A DNA stretch of 64,000 bases, from positions 8,990,001-9,054,000 of the forward strand of contig CM041465.1 of NCBI GenBank assembly GCA_023213395.1, read 5' to 3'. The notes under the pieces are model-generated. The model searched no databases and was not told the DNA's origin. It saw only the letters and a list, made by a program, of their open reading frames with translations. The position numbers and the translations under genes were made by a program. This document shows, in pieces, positions 35,342 to 46,799 of the stretch. Source of the stretch: Cycas panzhihuaensis. Its lineage: Eukaryota > Cycadophyta. Position 1 is the first letter of the stretch; the number at the start of each line of letters is the position of its first letter.

Positions 35342-36141
35342 TGGTGTATCTCCTACAAGAGTGATTTCATACTTTATCTTTCTCTTTGGTGGTAGCCCAT
35401 CAATATGTTGAAATAGAATATCATACCTTGTCTTTAACTCCTCAATTTGTTACATTTGTTTAGGTGATATAAGAAGAGTGTGAGTAGAAGGACCTTCTTC
35501 ATCTCCTGGCTCTTCTTTTCTCCTTACCATTAAGATGACGAATTTACCACATGCATTGATCATCCTTTTTGCTTAAGTAGTTGAAATTAATGCTATCTTA
35601 TCCAAGTGCTTCTTTGTAGCCTTTATGATGAAGCCCTTGTTATCCTTCATCAACCGATACTTTCTCTCCCTTCGACAGAAGAGTGCATCTCGATCCCACA
35701 AGTAGGGACTTCCAAGCACAACATGACATACATCTAATGGCACCACATCACATATTACTTTATCAACAAAATCATTAGTGATGGAAAATTAAGTATACAT
35801 TGCTTTGATATTTGCATTTCCACATCTTTATGGATCCAACCAAGAGGATATGGATGAGGGTGAGGAGTAGTTACCAACCAAATGCTCTTTACCAAACTTT
35901 CTGAGATTAAATTCTTTTGGCTCCCCAAATCTATAATGGCACCAATCATACTATTTCCTACTTGAAGCTTCAAGTGAAATAGTTCCTCCCTTGTAGCATC
36001 ATCTTCATAATTTGTAAGTAGAGTAACCTTCTCTTCTTCTCCTTCACTTTGAATCTCCACCTCAGAAAGTAGTGCTCTCCCTTTTTCCTTCTTTCTTAAT
36101 TCCATGTCCTTTATATGTTTTGGCTTTAGCTCTGGATGCAA
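35342..36141 (-). pseudogene. G3 protease and protease-RT spacer
   Basis: IIDLGSQKNLISESLV marks the protease active site: the Asp is present, and Leu stands where Ser or Thr is usual. A frameshift or stop follows near 35790. The spacer leads to the RT entry block ([24 protein letters not shown]). Upstream the frame is open from the zinc knuckle. Confidence 0.82.
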
Positions 36142-37050
36142 CTTCCAACACTTTGTTGTAATATGACCACTAATATCACAATGCTCACAATAGTTATAAC
36201 TTTTAACAAAATTAGTTCTTTTCTTCTTTCCTTCTTGCCTTTTAGATGACTATAATTTAGGATTCTTTTCATACTTATTAGAAGTAAAAGTAGAATATTT
36301 AAACATGAATGTAGATTTCTTGCTTTTACTTTCTATTGCCATAACCATTCTACTTGCTTCTCCAATGGATTGGACCTTAAAAAGCCTTAGTTCCTTCCTT
36401 ATGTATTCATGTAATCCTCCAATGAATTTCATAAGAGTGATATGTTCATCTATATTAATACCAAGTAGCATGCCATGTCTAAAAAATAAAGAAGTATAGT
36501 CTTGGACACTTACACCTCTCCCTTGGCGTAAATATTGCCAAGTGACCCATTGGTCTTCCTCATGACCTATGGGGTAGAATTGCTTCTTTATTATTTTCTT
36601 AAAATTCATCCATGAAAAAGAAGATACATTGTGAGTCTTCAAATATGCATTCCACCATGTCAATGCATGTTTACACAACAACTTGAGCCTAGCAAATGAA
36701 AGATTTTGAGCATTACTATAAGCATAAATTGTGAAGTAGGTTTCAAGTTGATCCAACTAATGGTCCAACTTTTTAGCATTTACCTTTCCATCATAAGTTG
36801 GAATATCCAACTTTGCCTCCACCTTGAAGGGTTGATGAGATGAAGTACCCTTACTTTCTTCAAAAGAGTGCTTTAAGGTCTCCTCCTCTTCCTCTTCATG
36901 GTTGTAGTCATATGTGGATCCTCCTTCAACTTCCTTCTCTTTGCCTTTTCCCTTGACTAGAGGTAGAAGTTGGGTCATCATTTACATTAAGGCTTCTACA
37001 TTCTTCTCAAGCTTTTCAAATCTAATTTCTCCATCTTCTTTTTCAGCCAT
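36142..37050 (-). pseudogene. G3 gag
   Basis: The start Met at 37050 (MAEKEDGEIRFEKLEKNVEA) lies about 115 bp after the primer site. The gag domain reads LDIPTYDGKVNAKKLDH, then after a stop TYFTIYAYSNAQNL, LTWWNAYL and YLRQGRGVSVQDYTSLF. An intact CX2CX4HX4C zinc knuckle, CEHCDISGHITTKC, lies near 36180. Stops at about 36982, 36754 and 36249 fit TGG or CAA/CAG losses. Confidence 0.9.
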
Positions 37051-37165
37051 GGTGATTAGATTCTTTCTTTGTCTTCTTGGTGATTGCAACACAAGAAAGT
37101 CTTCACCTTTCTCTTTGTATCCTTTCCTTGTTTGTATCATTCAAGTCCCTACAACAAAGATCACA

Positions 37166-37178
37166 GGCTCTGATACCA
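37166..37178 (-). other. G3 primer-binding site (tRNA-iMet)
   Basis: TGGTATCAGAGCC reads on the minus strand, 5 bases from the 5' LTR end at 37184. Confidence 0.92.
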
Positions 37179-37183
37179 AAATA

Positions 37184-37824
37184 TGATTCCAAAAGAGCTT
37201 AGTTGGTGAAGAAGTTAATTATCAACCTTTTCTCCTTGAGATCCTAGGAGTTAGCATAGAAATCTCAATAACATCAAAATAATAATGAGCCCACGAAAGG
37301 AAATTCTACACCAAATCATTTATTCTTGACATTGATCCAAAAGTATGAGGAGTAGTACTTTTATTAAACTATGAGAATCTCCATTTAATGGTGGAGAAAT
37401 CAACTAGCAAAAGAATGGTAAAATTACAAGGAATAAATGATACAATTATACCATAAGGGGGACTCCAACCCTCCAAAATGCTTCTCCAAGGATGCTTCCC
37501 AAGTCAAGTCTCCAAAAACCACCTCTCCAACCTGTAGTAGGGCTCAATTTATAGAAAGAAACCAAATTTTCATGTTTAACAAGTGGTAATCATGCAAGTA
37601 TAATCACTAACCACCAGAATGCATGTTGTCCAAGTGGCCTTCATGCAATTCTTAAAAAAGTTACAGCTTGTAACTGATCTTAACAGACTCCAATTTGGCT
37701 CAAATTTGGTAAACATGTAGGAACACATGTTCTCTCCTCTTCCTCAAAATTTTAGCTCATTTGGATATCATTTGACTGCATTTTTATTAATTTAATGATA
37801 ATATGTTTTTCTGTTGTCCAAGAT
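37184..37824 (-). repeat. G3 5' LTR, truncated
   Basis: It matches 31492 to about 32132 of the 3' LTR. The outer 410 bp (the LTR's 5' part) are gone. The TATA candidate survives near 37546-37556. At about 37824 the sequence passes directly into the G1 LTR. Confidence 0.9.
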
Positions 37825-38764
37825 CTTACCAAATCCAAAGAAGTTTGAAGCAAAAATTCATGAAGATCCAAAGAGATGAAAGCTTAATCCATCAATAATT
37901 GAGTAGTAGTAGCATAGTAGCAAAGCTTCTTTGAGATTTCACCCAATGACTTTAGAAAATCAAGTCTCCAAAAAACACAATAACATTCTTCAAGAATTCT
38001 CCAAGAAGTTCATAAAATCTCTTAATCACATAGTAAGAATCACTTCTTCCTCTCTAATTCTTAACTCTCTTCACTTCTCTCTCTCTCTCTCTCTATCTAT
38101 CTATTTCTCCATCTCTTCTATTTTTCTCCTCTCTATCTCTTTCTCCCTTTTCCTATATCCTTCCTCCTCTTCTATTCAAAAACTATGATCAACAATCCTT
38201 TTATAACACTTTTAGGCATTGAGAGAATCAAATCCCACCAAATCTGGGATACATGCATGCAAAATTTTACTATGCTAGTCAAGTTTTATATGCATGTAGT
38301 TAAAAACATGGATATTAGTTAGGAGGAAAAAATAACTTATTAAAAAGTTCAAAAAATGATTTTTATTGATAAATTAAGGTATAAATAACTTTATTAATGA
38401 GGAGAGAGGCCTAAAACATGATGAAAATGATAAACACAAGGACAAAAATGATAAAAAAAAAAGGTGAAATCAAGGATAAAAAATTCAAAAATAGCAAACT
38501 TTGTAAGAAGCATGGTGTAAAGTTGGTCATAAAGAAAACTTCATTACCATAGTTTATGTCATCAGCAAAATGATAGGAATACTTATTATATCATCATTTA
38601 TTACATTTCATCAATCAATAATCACAGATCATTTCAACAAGATAAGGCCCAATCCATCAAGTAGAATCAACATACATCAATTACTACCAATAAAACCATA
38701 TAATATGCATCAATTTACCAACATAATTTAAATACAACTAAGGAGGCCAAGTTTTGGTGAAATA
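37825..38764 (-). repeat. G1 5' LTR fragment
   Basis: It matches 4413-5356 of the G1 3' LTR, including the CT-rich stretch. It ends at 38764 with TATTTCACC on the minus strand (TG changed to TA). The inner 1.7 kb of the LTR, the primer site and the leader are deleted. Confidence 0.9.
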
Positions 38765-39600
38765 AGTATGAAGTTATTTGGAGAGATCACTTGCAACCTA
38801 CACCATTTGTTGTAGCTACAACTACCATTGTTGCTTCTAGAGGAGATGCTTTAACTACTCCCAATAAAGTTGCAACTAAACACCAATGGGAACTTGATAA
38901 TGATAAAATATATTTAGGGATACTTCTTATCACTAATTATTTCTTGCATAATCTCATTGATGAAGGTGTACATGATAGAGTATGGAAATTCTTGAAGTTC
39001 TTAAGAAGAACTTTGACACTAAATCAGACTTAGAATTTGTTCACTTAGTGCTAAAGATGAACAAATTGAAAATGTAAAAAGGATATGCAAGTGAGACAAT
39101 CAATCTCCTTTGTCCATTCAAATAAGCCATTGATAAAGATTTCAAAATGTAATGCATTATATAGGCTTTCTTGATTCAGTCATGTCTCCATATCCCATAT
39201 TACAATAATCTATTAAGAAATCTTCAATCTAGTGACACTTTGAAGACCCTAAAATTTAAGGCTTTTGCTGGTAATTTCATTGAATTTGATAAGACCTTTG
39301 ATACCAACTTTGCCACTATATCTAATCCATTTGATGTTACTTTTAAAGTGGAAGAGGTAGAGGTAGATAACAAGGATAACATCCTCTTGGTCAACAAGCT
39401 CCTCAACTCCAACAAAAATAGTCTCAAGGCCAAGGCTAAAATAATCAACCTGGACCTAGATCTAATAATTAAAGACAATCCAACCAACATAATACTTCTT
39501 ATAGGATTGGAAATCAAATAATTGTGTGCCAAAGATGTAATAGAAAAGGACATTGTACCAAAAATTACAGAACTACCACCAATAAACTACCAAGCTATCA
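38765..39600 (+). pseudogene. C1 gag, 3' part with zinc knuckle
   Basis: The frame resumes at 38770 (YEVIWRDHLQPTPF) and reads through copia-type gag with several stops. The zinc knuckle VCQRCNRKGHCTKNY near 39526-39570 has CX2CX4HX4 but Tyr in place of the last Cys (TGC to TAC), which should impair RNA binding. Confidence 0.82.
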
Positions 39601-41200
39601 ATAGTGTCATGGCACACATAATGTTAATAATACTTCTTTTGAAGATACTTTTAGTGGAATATAATTTTCTCATACATACATTTAAAGAATTGAGACCACT
39701 TGATCAAATATTATTGATAGATCCACTAAGTATATTGAGGCTCATTGTGGCTATGCTTATTTACTTTTGCCTTCATCACTTAGAGTTGTGAATAGTACCA
39801 CCTCAAATACTTCATCTTGGATCATGGATACTGGAGGAATAAAACATATGACTTCTCATCACCAATTCTTTCAAGATTTTGACTATGAAGTTTGTGGTAT
39901 TGTACACATGGCAAAAAACTCATTTTAGCTAGTTGAAGGACTTAGAACTATTTGCCTAAAACTCCCAGGCCTTCCAGATTTTAACCTTGTTGATGTTGTA
40001 TATATTCTTTCTCTAAAGTAGAACTTGCTCTCCCTATCCATCCTTGTCTCTTATGGATTTGATTTGAGTGTAACTATAAATAATCAAACTCTTTATATCA
40101 TTCACCCTCCTTCAAATGTTGTGGTTATGATTGGAATTCTTAATGGCAAACTTTTTCACCTAACTAGCTCATCATCCTCTGAAGCTAACTATGTTGATGA
40201 TAACTCTACTTTTACCATAACTCTAACTCCTCAAAAGTTGTCCCAAATGGCCCTATGTCATGCTCATACGGGCCATATAAAAATTGATCATTTAAGAGAA
40301 CTACATGCCACTCTTTTTGGTATGCCTAGGCTCTCCTCTAAGCCCTTCATATGCAAAGTATGTATCATTGTCAAATCTCAAAGATAACCCTTTCCTCATA
40401 GTTAGTGGAAATCTAGCCAACATTTATAGCTTGTACACTCAGATATATGTGGCCTTATGCCCATCCCTTCTCTCAAACAGAAATGGTACTATATTACTTT
40501 CATTGATGATTTTACCAAGAAAGTATGGGTTACTTTTCTTTCAAAGAAAGATGAAGCCTTTTCTATGTTTCAAGCTTTCAAGGCCCATGTGGACAATGAA
40601 TCTAGATTCAAGATCAAAATACTCAGGACCAACAATGGTGGTAAGTACACCTCTAATAAGTTTAAATTATACCTATGTCACCATAGGATCAAATATTAGA
40701 CCACTGTTACAGATACACCCTGACAAAATAAAATTACCAAGCACATGAATAGGACTATCATGAACATGGCTCATGCTATGCTGGTATATAAGAATGTCCC
40801 TAGCTATCTTTGGGCTGAGGTTATCTAGACTATCATGTATTACATCAACATTATTAGTCCCTCTAAGCTCGGCCCATCTCTATATGAAATGTGGTATGGA
40901 CAAACCCTCTCTATCTCCTACTTCAAAATTTTTTGCTCTACTTGTTATGCTCACATTCTAGAGGAACACAAAAATAAGCTCTAAGATAGAGCCCTGAAAG
41001 GCATATTTATTAGATATGCTATGGACAAAAAGGGGTATAAGGCTTTTATACCTTCATAATGCAAAATTATCAACACTAAAGATGTTATCTTTGTAGAGAC
41101 TGAAGATCAATTACTCAAACTTGACTCTAAGATACCTCCATATTGATATAATGATGCTACTGAATTTGATATCTAGATTCTAAAATTTAGGGGGGCATGC
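39601..41200 (+). pseudogene. C1 protease and integrase
   Basis: Protease: WIMDTGGIKHMTSHHQFF at about 39814-39870 has the D-T-G catalytic triplet. A pre-integrase segment with HAHTGHIKIDHL follows. Integrase core: LVHSDICG keeps the first Asp. The second is Asn (LRTNNGGKYTS), and TP-stop-QN with KHMNRTI shows loss of the family's VVERKNR Glu. Overlapping frames between 40305 and 40750 reflect a frameshift near 40385. Inactive. Confidence 0.88.
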
Positions 41201-43070
41201 TCAACAGTTAATTAAAATATTAGAATCTAATAATAGAGCCCTAGAAGATACAAGATGTGACTCCCAGCCAATGTGTACACATCCAACACTATTATTTATG
41301 AATATCCAAGTTGACAAAGAAAAATCCATAGCAAAAGGACCATCTTCTCCAACATCAGTGGTTGGCCCATATTCTCCAGCATAGTCAACTTCCTCCATGT
41401 CAAAAATTTTATATTATCCTTTTCAAGATCAAAACAAAGACCAAGAGGCTGTGGAAATGAAAACCTCATTCCCAATTTGAGGTGTTTGTGAAGCCTACCA
41501 GCTACACAATGACATGTAACTAGATGAGGTAGGCAAAACTATCACTAAAAGTACCTAGAGAGTAAGGATGCATAAATCACTTTTCGTTGAGCTTGAACCA
41601 ACAGAACTAGACCTTTCTCTTAATGAAGAGCCCATAATATACTAAGAAGCTATAAAGCATATAGCTTATAGAAATGCCATGAATGAAGAGTACCAATCTC
41701 TTATCAAGAATGGTACATAGAAGCTTGTTGATCTACCACTTAGAAGAAAGATAGTTCAAAATAAATGAGTGTTCAAAAATAAGTATAGATCAAATGGCAC
41801 TCTAGAAAAATACAAGGTGAGGTTAGTAGCAAAAGGATTCATGTAAAAGGAAGGCATCAACTACACTAAAATCTTTACTCCTACAACTAAATAACCTTCA
41901 ATCAGAACTCTTATAGCCTCAGTTGCTCAATGGGGTTGGAAAATCCACCAACTCGATGTTAAGACCACATTTTTTAGTGGGGACCTTAAAGAAGAAATTT
42001 ACATGGCTCAGCCAGAAGGATACGAGATTGTCGGTCAAGAGGATAAGGTTTATAGGCTTAGAAAGTCCTTGTATGGCCTAAAACAAGCCCCTTGTGCTTA
42101 GTTTACTAAATTGTATGAAAAAATGAGGCAACTTAGATATGAGGTTTGTGACTATCAAGATATTATTGCAACACTATTTATCAAGCACTAAAATGATAAA
42201 GTCACTTACCTCTTAATCTATATCGATGATATACTAATAATGGAGAATAGTGAATAAGTAATTATCCAACTAAAGAAAGACCTTACTAAAACTTTTAAAT
42301 TATCTAACCTCGAGTTGATGAAATATTACTTGGGAATTGATGTAACTCAAAAGAATGGTAAAATCCTTCTCTCCCAAGAAAAATATATCAACGATCTTCT
42401 GACAAAGTTTTAGTTGGAAGGTTCTCGACTAGTGGTTATCCCTATAGAACCTAATGTTAAACTCTTAGCTGATGGTGATACTAAGGAGGCAGACGCAACA
42501 CTCTATAGGTAACTTGTAGGTAGTCACATCTATACTACTAACATAAAGCCATATATTACACACTATGTGGGTATTCTTGCAAGATTCATAACAACTCCTA
42601 AGTAGAATCACTGGCAAGTTGTAATACAAGTGTTGTGGTACCTGAAGATGACTAGCAAATATGATCTATTATATGAACCCAATGCAGAATTTAAACTTTA
42701 TACATACACAGACTCATACTTTACTGGAGATAAAGAAACTGGAAGATCTACGTCTAAGTACATTACATTTCTTGGAACAATACCAATATCATAGAGATCC
42801 AAATGGCAGTAGATAGTTGTAGACTCAACTGTCAAAGCTGAATATATTGCTACTTCTAAGATAAGCAAGAAGATGATATGGCTTAGAAAATTGTTGAATA
42901 CATTAAATACCACCCAAATAAGTTCTAATAACTTATATGTAGATAATCAATCTATAATCCAAATGACTAAAAATCATGTATTTCATGATTGTACCAAACA
43001 TATAAGTACGAAAGTCCATAGGATTAGAGAACTAGTTCATGATGGCACAATTCAATTGGACTACTAGCCC
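41201..43070 (+). pseudogene. C1 reverse transcriptase and RNase H
   Basis: It starts with a spacer (41201-41560). The RT follows: VRLVAKGF, WKIHQLDVKTTFFSGDL, EEIYMAQPEGYE, RKSLYGLKQAP and the catalytic YIDDILI. The RNase H has YTDSYFTGDKETGRSTSKY, VKAEYIATS and NNLYVDNQSIIQM, then HISTKVHRIREL. The frame is nearly collinear but closed by about fifteen stops, mostly TAG or TAA at Gln or Trp positions of the family. Confidence 0.92.
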
Positions 43071-43591
43071 ACAGTAAATCAAGTGGCTAATATCTTTACC
43101 AAACCACTGAAGAAGGTGAAGTTTGAATAGTTCTGAAGGTAACTCATCCTTAGGCCCTCCATCTCTGACTGATTGAAAGAGATGATAATATGATCATCAT
43201 ACTCTATCTCATTTGTGAAAATCCATTATGGCCGCAAAAGGATAAGAGTAAGCCTATGCTCTATCCCATTTGTGAAAATCCCTTGTGGGCATAAAAGGAT
43301 AACGGTTATATTATTTTGGAAAATCAAAACCTGTGAAAACTTGAAAGGGTATGGGGGATGACAAAATGGTATATGGAGACTCAATAGATTTTAGCTACAA
43401 AATCCATTGTACTGATTGGCTCTTTGGCTTCATTTAAAGAGTCACCTGAGTCAGGTTAGTAGTTTAGAAAATCTATGGGTTTTCTTTCCCATGAGGGTTT
43501 CCCACAAAAGTGTCATAGTAGTTTACTTTATAAGAGGCTCAAATGAAGACCTTATAGGATAGAATAAAATAGGATGAAATGACCTTCTACC
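43071..43591 (+). other. C1 3' untranslated region
   Basis: No gene seen. Two near-identical stretches (about 43200-43240 and 43258-43300, CCATTTGTGAAAATCC) form a short duplication. Confidence 0.6.
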
Positions 43592-43605
43592 ATTAAGGGA
43601 AAGAT
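43592..43605 (+). promoter_or_regulatory. C1 polypurine tract
   Basis: ATTAAGGGAAAGAT immediately precedes the 3' LTR. Confidence 0.7.
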
Positions 43606-43903
43606 TGAAATGGGTTAATATCATAAGGTCATTACATTAGTTTATTATTTTTAAAAAGGTTCTTACGTAAACTTTAAATTAGATCACTTAAGTGAACTGC
43701 ACATTCTTATGTATTATGTGTAATTTAATTTCACCTAACTCTAATGCTCCCTCTCTCAATATAAAAGTAAAAGCTTAATGGAGGAGGCTCATTCTTACCT
43801 CCCCATTTTGTGAGAGCTACTCTCTTTCTCTTAAGTCTCTCTTACTCTCATATTTGCCTTTGTGTTTAGTGCATGGAGATGAAGGATAGATCTACTCTTT
43901 TCA
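43606..43903 (+). repeat. C1 3' LTR (298 bp)
   Basis: Same length as the 5' LTR. TATA box at 43760-43767. Followed by the TATAC duplication. Confidence 0.93.
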
Positions 43904-44286
43904 TATACTTCCCACTAAAATTTAAAGGTTTCCTTTCTTTAAGGCTTTCATAATAAGTAAGGCACTCTTTGATACCTTTGAGACTCCTTCATGACCTATG
44001 TACTTAAAATCACTAGAATCTAGTTCATCTAAGGAAATTAGATTCCTTTTTAGATCAGGTACATGTCTAACTTCAGTTAATATTTACACTAGACCATCGA
44101 ATATTTTAATTCTGATGCTACCAATGCCCATTATCTTACAAGAAACTTCATTTCCCAATAGCATATCACCACCATCAAAAGGTTGGTATGATGAAAACTA
44201 ACTCTTCTATGGATACATATGGTGTGAAGCACCCAAATCTAATAACCAGTCATAATGATAATGGGAAATATTATAAGCAGCCAATA
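43904..44286 (-). pseudogene. C2 protease and pre-integrase fragment
   Basis: The minus strand reads YDWLLDLGASHHMYP (family LLDSGASHHM: catalytic Asp present, Ser to Leu), NEVSCKIMGIGSI, and VRHVPDLKRNLISLDELD. It lies between C1 and G2. Its frame joins gag at 60733 on one side and integrase at 306 on the other, once insertions and single TSD copies are removed. Two or three stops. Confidence 0.88.
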
Positions 44287-46679
44287 TGTTTCACCAAAAC
44301 TTGGCCTATTTAGTGCAATTTGGATTATGTTGGTAAATTGATGCATGTTATATGGTTTTATTGACGATGATTGATGTTTGTTAATTCTATTTGATGGATT
44401 GGACCTGGTTTTGTTAAAATGATGTGTGGTTTTTGAATTGATAAAATATAATAAATGATGATATTGCTTGTATTCATATCATTCCTTCAATGAAGTAAAC
44501 GATAGCAGCACGGTTTTCTTTATGACTAACTTAACCTCATACTTCCTTCAAAGTCTATTATTTTTATCTTATTTTTTAGATTTCACCTACATTTTTATTA
44601 TTTAGCACGTTTTGGACATATATTTAATGCATTTCACCTCATTCTAGGCTTGTTTACTCTTTGTTGAACTTATTTTTGTGATTGAATACTCAATAAACAT
44701 TATTTTTTATCATTTTTTAGTCAAATTCTTACTTTATTGAAATTGCATTTTTCACCCTATCAAAAATATGACCAATCATGTTTTTAGAATAAAATCACAT
44801 TTTTGGTAGGTGAAAATTGTGACCAATTATATTTTTCACTATCATGCAACAAAAAATTAGACTAGTGCACCAAAATTTTACATGTTGTCACCCAGATTTG
44901 ATGGGATTTAGTCCTCTAGATGCCCAAAAGTGTTAAGAGAGTGATTATTGATTGTAATTAATAAAGAAGAAGGGATGTTTACTCTAGTATTGTGAGACTT
45001 TCTAAACTTTTTTTAAGAATTCTTAAGGATTGCTACTGTGGCTTTGAAGACTTAATTTTCTAAAGTTTATTGGGTGAAAACTCAAAGAAGTTTTGTTGTT
45101 GTATCACTGCTACTCAATTGTTGATGGTCTAAGCTTTTATTTTCTTGGATCTTCATCAATTTTTGTTTCAAATTTCTCTTGATTTGGTATGATCTTTCCT
45201 ATTAAGTTTCAAACTTGTTTCATGGAGTTTTGAAGGTAAATTTGGCCTAGAATTATTTATTTTCATTAGTTGATTATTGTTGTACTTTTATTTAGACTTT
45301 TGTTACTGAAATATACGCTAAAAGGTCTACCTTTTGTGGGGTTCCTTAAGGATAGGCTAGGGTGGGGCACGATCATCTCTCCACCATACATCTAGCTACT
45401 CCTTCCCACTCTCTCATAGCAATTATATTTTAGTTAGATTGTCATTCTTGTTTGTCGTTGTTTGGCTCTTATTTGGTTCCTTTGGATTGTTAATGCTTTC
45501 TTCTTTGCTCTTGTTTTAAAGGAAAGTGTGTGGAAAAGTTAGTCAAATGAAAAGGAAATTATCATTCTGAGGAGCTCTTTATATAGGAAAGGAATATTTG
45601 TCTTATATCTATCATTGCATGCACTTTTATTTTTAAGATTGGCTCTTGTATCTTAAAAATGAAAAGTTGATGGTATTATTTGATTAAAGTATCTATGATT
45701 TTCAGTTTTACATTGGGTTCAAGGATTCCTTTTGGAGCTCTTACTACTCTAATTATGATAGAACTTTTGGTGATTATTTTTGTATGGATGATTATTGTTC
45801 AGATTTATAACTTGTCTATCATCTCATAGGTCTAAAAATTATCAGAAAACAACAGTAGTTTCCTTTAAGAATCTCTCTTTTTATACAGTATTTCATCCCT
45901 TTTAAGAGAATTAGTTGCATGCATCAAAGTTAAAGCATGTTAGCTAGTCTTTCATGTTGATTAATCTCTAATGGAAAGAAATCTGCATAAATATCACGTG
46001 GTTACTTTTAGATTTTGAGTAGTATCATCTCTTTTGAAGTAAAGTGTGTATGAAAGAAAGCTATCTCATAATTACATGTGCATATTTTATTTTTAAAAAA
46101 TAACAAAAAGGACTTACATGCATAGTTTTTAGTTTGCTTGTTTGTTATTTTATTACAAAATAAAAAAACATAAAAGAGATTGATGTGAGTTTGATCTTAT
46201 AGTTTCTATGGTTGTATTGTCTTACTTTCTTAGTTTCGTATCTTCAAAACCTAGAAACCTAAATAAGACAAACTATTATTTCCATTAGCTCACCCTCTCC
46301 TACATCTTAGTAAAACTCAAAAGGTTGAAACGATTACATGAGAGGAATCCCTAAGAAGGACATCGAAGATATTGTAACTGCGACTATGGACTCAGAACGC
46401 CTTCGTTAAGTTGTGTAAGTTAGTGGATTCTATTACCCCATTTCACATCCACACCTTTCATCATACCCACTCTCACTAAGGTAGACAACACTACTAGGCA
46501 AAAACTTCTTCTTAGGAGTTGGGAAAAATGGTCCTTTAGGTCTTTTTGAGCTTTGTATTAGATCTTCCCCAAGCCCTAGACTATCTTTCTGGTAGTCTTG
46601 ATGAGGATCCAGCCTAAGAATCCCTTAGAACACCACCATCTTTCTGGAATTTATACTGGGGATAGACTGCGGGCAACCA
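44287..46679 (+). repeat. G2 5' LTR (about 2.4 kb)
   Basis: It starts TGTTTCACCAAAACTTGGCC and ends GGGCAACCA. It is homologous to 58378-60732 throughout. A block at about 44745-44860 holds repeated TTTTTCAC / GTGAAAA words that are missing in the G1 LTR. A weak TATA candidate (TTTATATAGG) lies at 45578-45587 but is not preserved in the 3' LTR. Confidence 0.92.
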
Positions 46680-46685
46680 TCTTTA

Positions 46686-46703
46686 TGGTGGCCTTATTGG
46701 GAA
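46686..46703 (+). other. G2 primer-binding site, degenerate
   Basis: TGGTGGCCTTATTGGGAA begins 6 nt after the LTR. It resembles the G5 site (TGGCGACCATGCTTGGGA) with changes that are partly C/T and G/A. Confidence 0.4.
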
Positions 46704-46799
46704 GTCATTATTTATCTTCAAGTCAAGTTATGGAAATAACAACACCTACACCTAGGCATTCATTAAGACTTCAAGACTTTCTGCTTGATTCTCAAGTGT

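Larger units (their letters stand above)
31492..37824 (-). mobile_element. G3: Ty3/gypsy retrotransposon with 1.05-kb LTRs
   Basis: It is inserted in the gag leader of G1. The 3' LTR (31492-32543) is complete. The 5' LTR (from 37184) is cut at about 37824 by the deletion that also removed most of the G1 5' LTR, so the right TSD is lost. Minus-strand order is gag with zinc knuckle, protease, RT, RNase H, integrase. The primer site is tRNA-iMet. The coding region is the best preserved in the window, with stops mainly where CAG, CAA or TGG were likely. The family differs from G1/G2/G5, and a second copy, G4, begins at 62725. Confidence 0.93.
2741..38764 (-). mobile_element. G1: large Ty3/gypsy retrotransposon with extra 3' RNase H
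   Basis: It is inserted in C1 gag with a perfect 5-bp duplication AGTAT (2736-2740 and 38765-38769). The 3' LTR is 2741-5356, and the 5' LTR survives only as 37825-38764. Minus-strand order is gag, protease, RT, RNase H, integrase, a second RNase H, repeat arrays, PPT, LTR. RT before integrase makes it Ty3/gypsy. Long LTRs, a long 3' region and an extra RNase H recall the Tat lineage of plant gypsy elements, though that lineage normally places the extra RNase H before integrase. Three later insertions (a TRIM-like array, G5 and G3) split it. Its primer site and leader are deleted. Confidence 0.9.
307..43903 (+). mobile_element. C1: Ty1/copia retrotransposon, interrupted by G1
   Basis: The boundaries are two 298-bp LTRs (307-604 and 43606-43903) beginning TGAAA and ending in CA, flanked by a perfect 5-bp duplication TATAC (302-306 and 43904-43908). 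A tRNA-iMet primer site follows the 5' LTR and a purine tract precedes the 3' LTR. Domain order is gag, protease, integrase, RT, RNase H, which defines copia. The element is inserted in C2 and is itself split by the 36-kb G1 insertion at 2741-38764. Its own sequence is therefore about 7.6 kb (605-2740 plus 38765-43605 and the LTRs). It carries many in-frame stops and cannot be autonomous. Confidence 0.93.
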
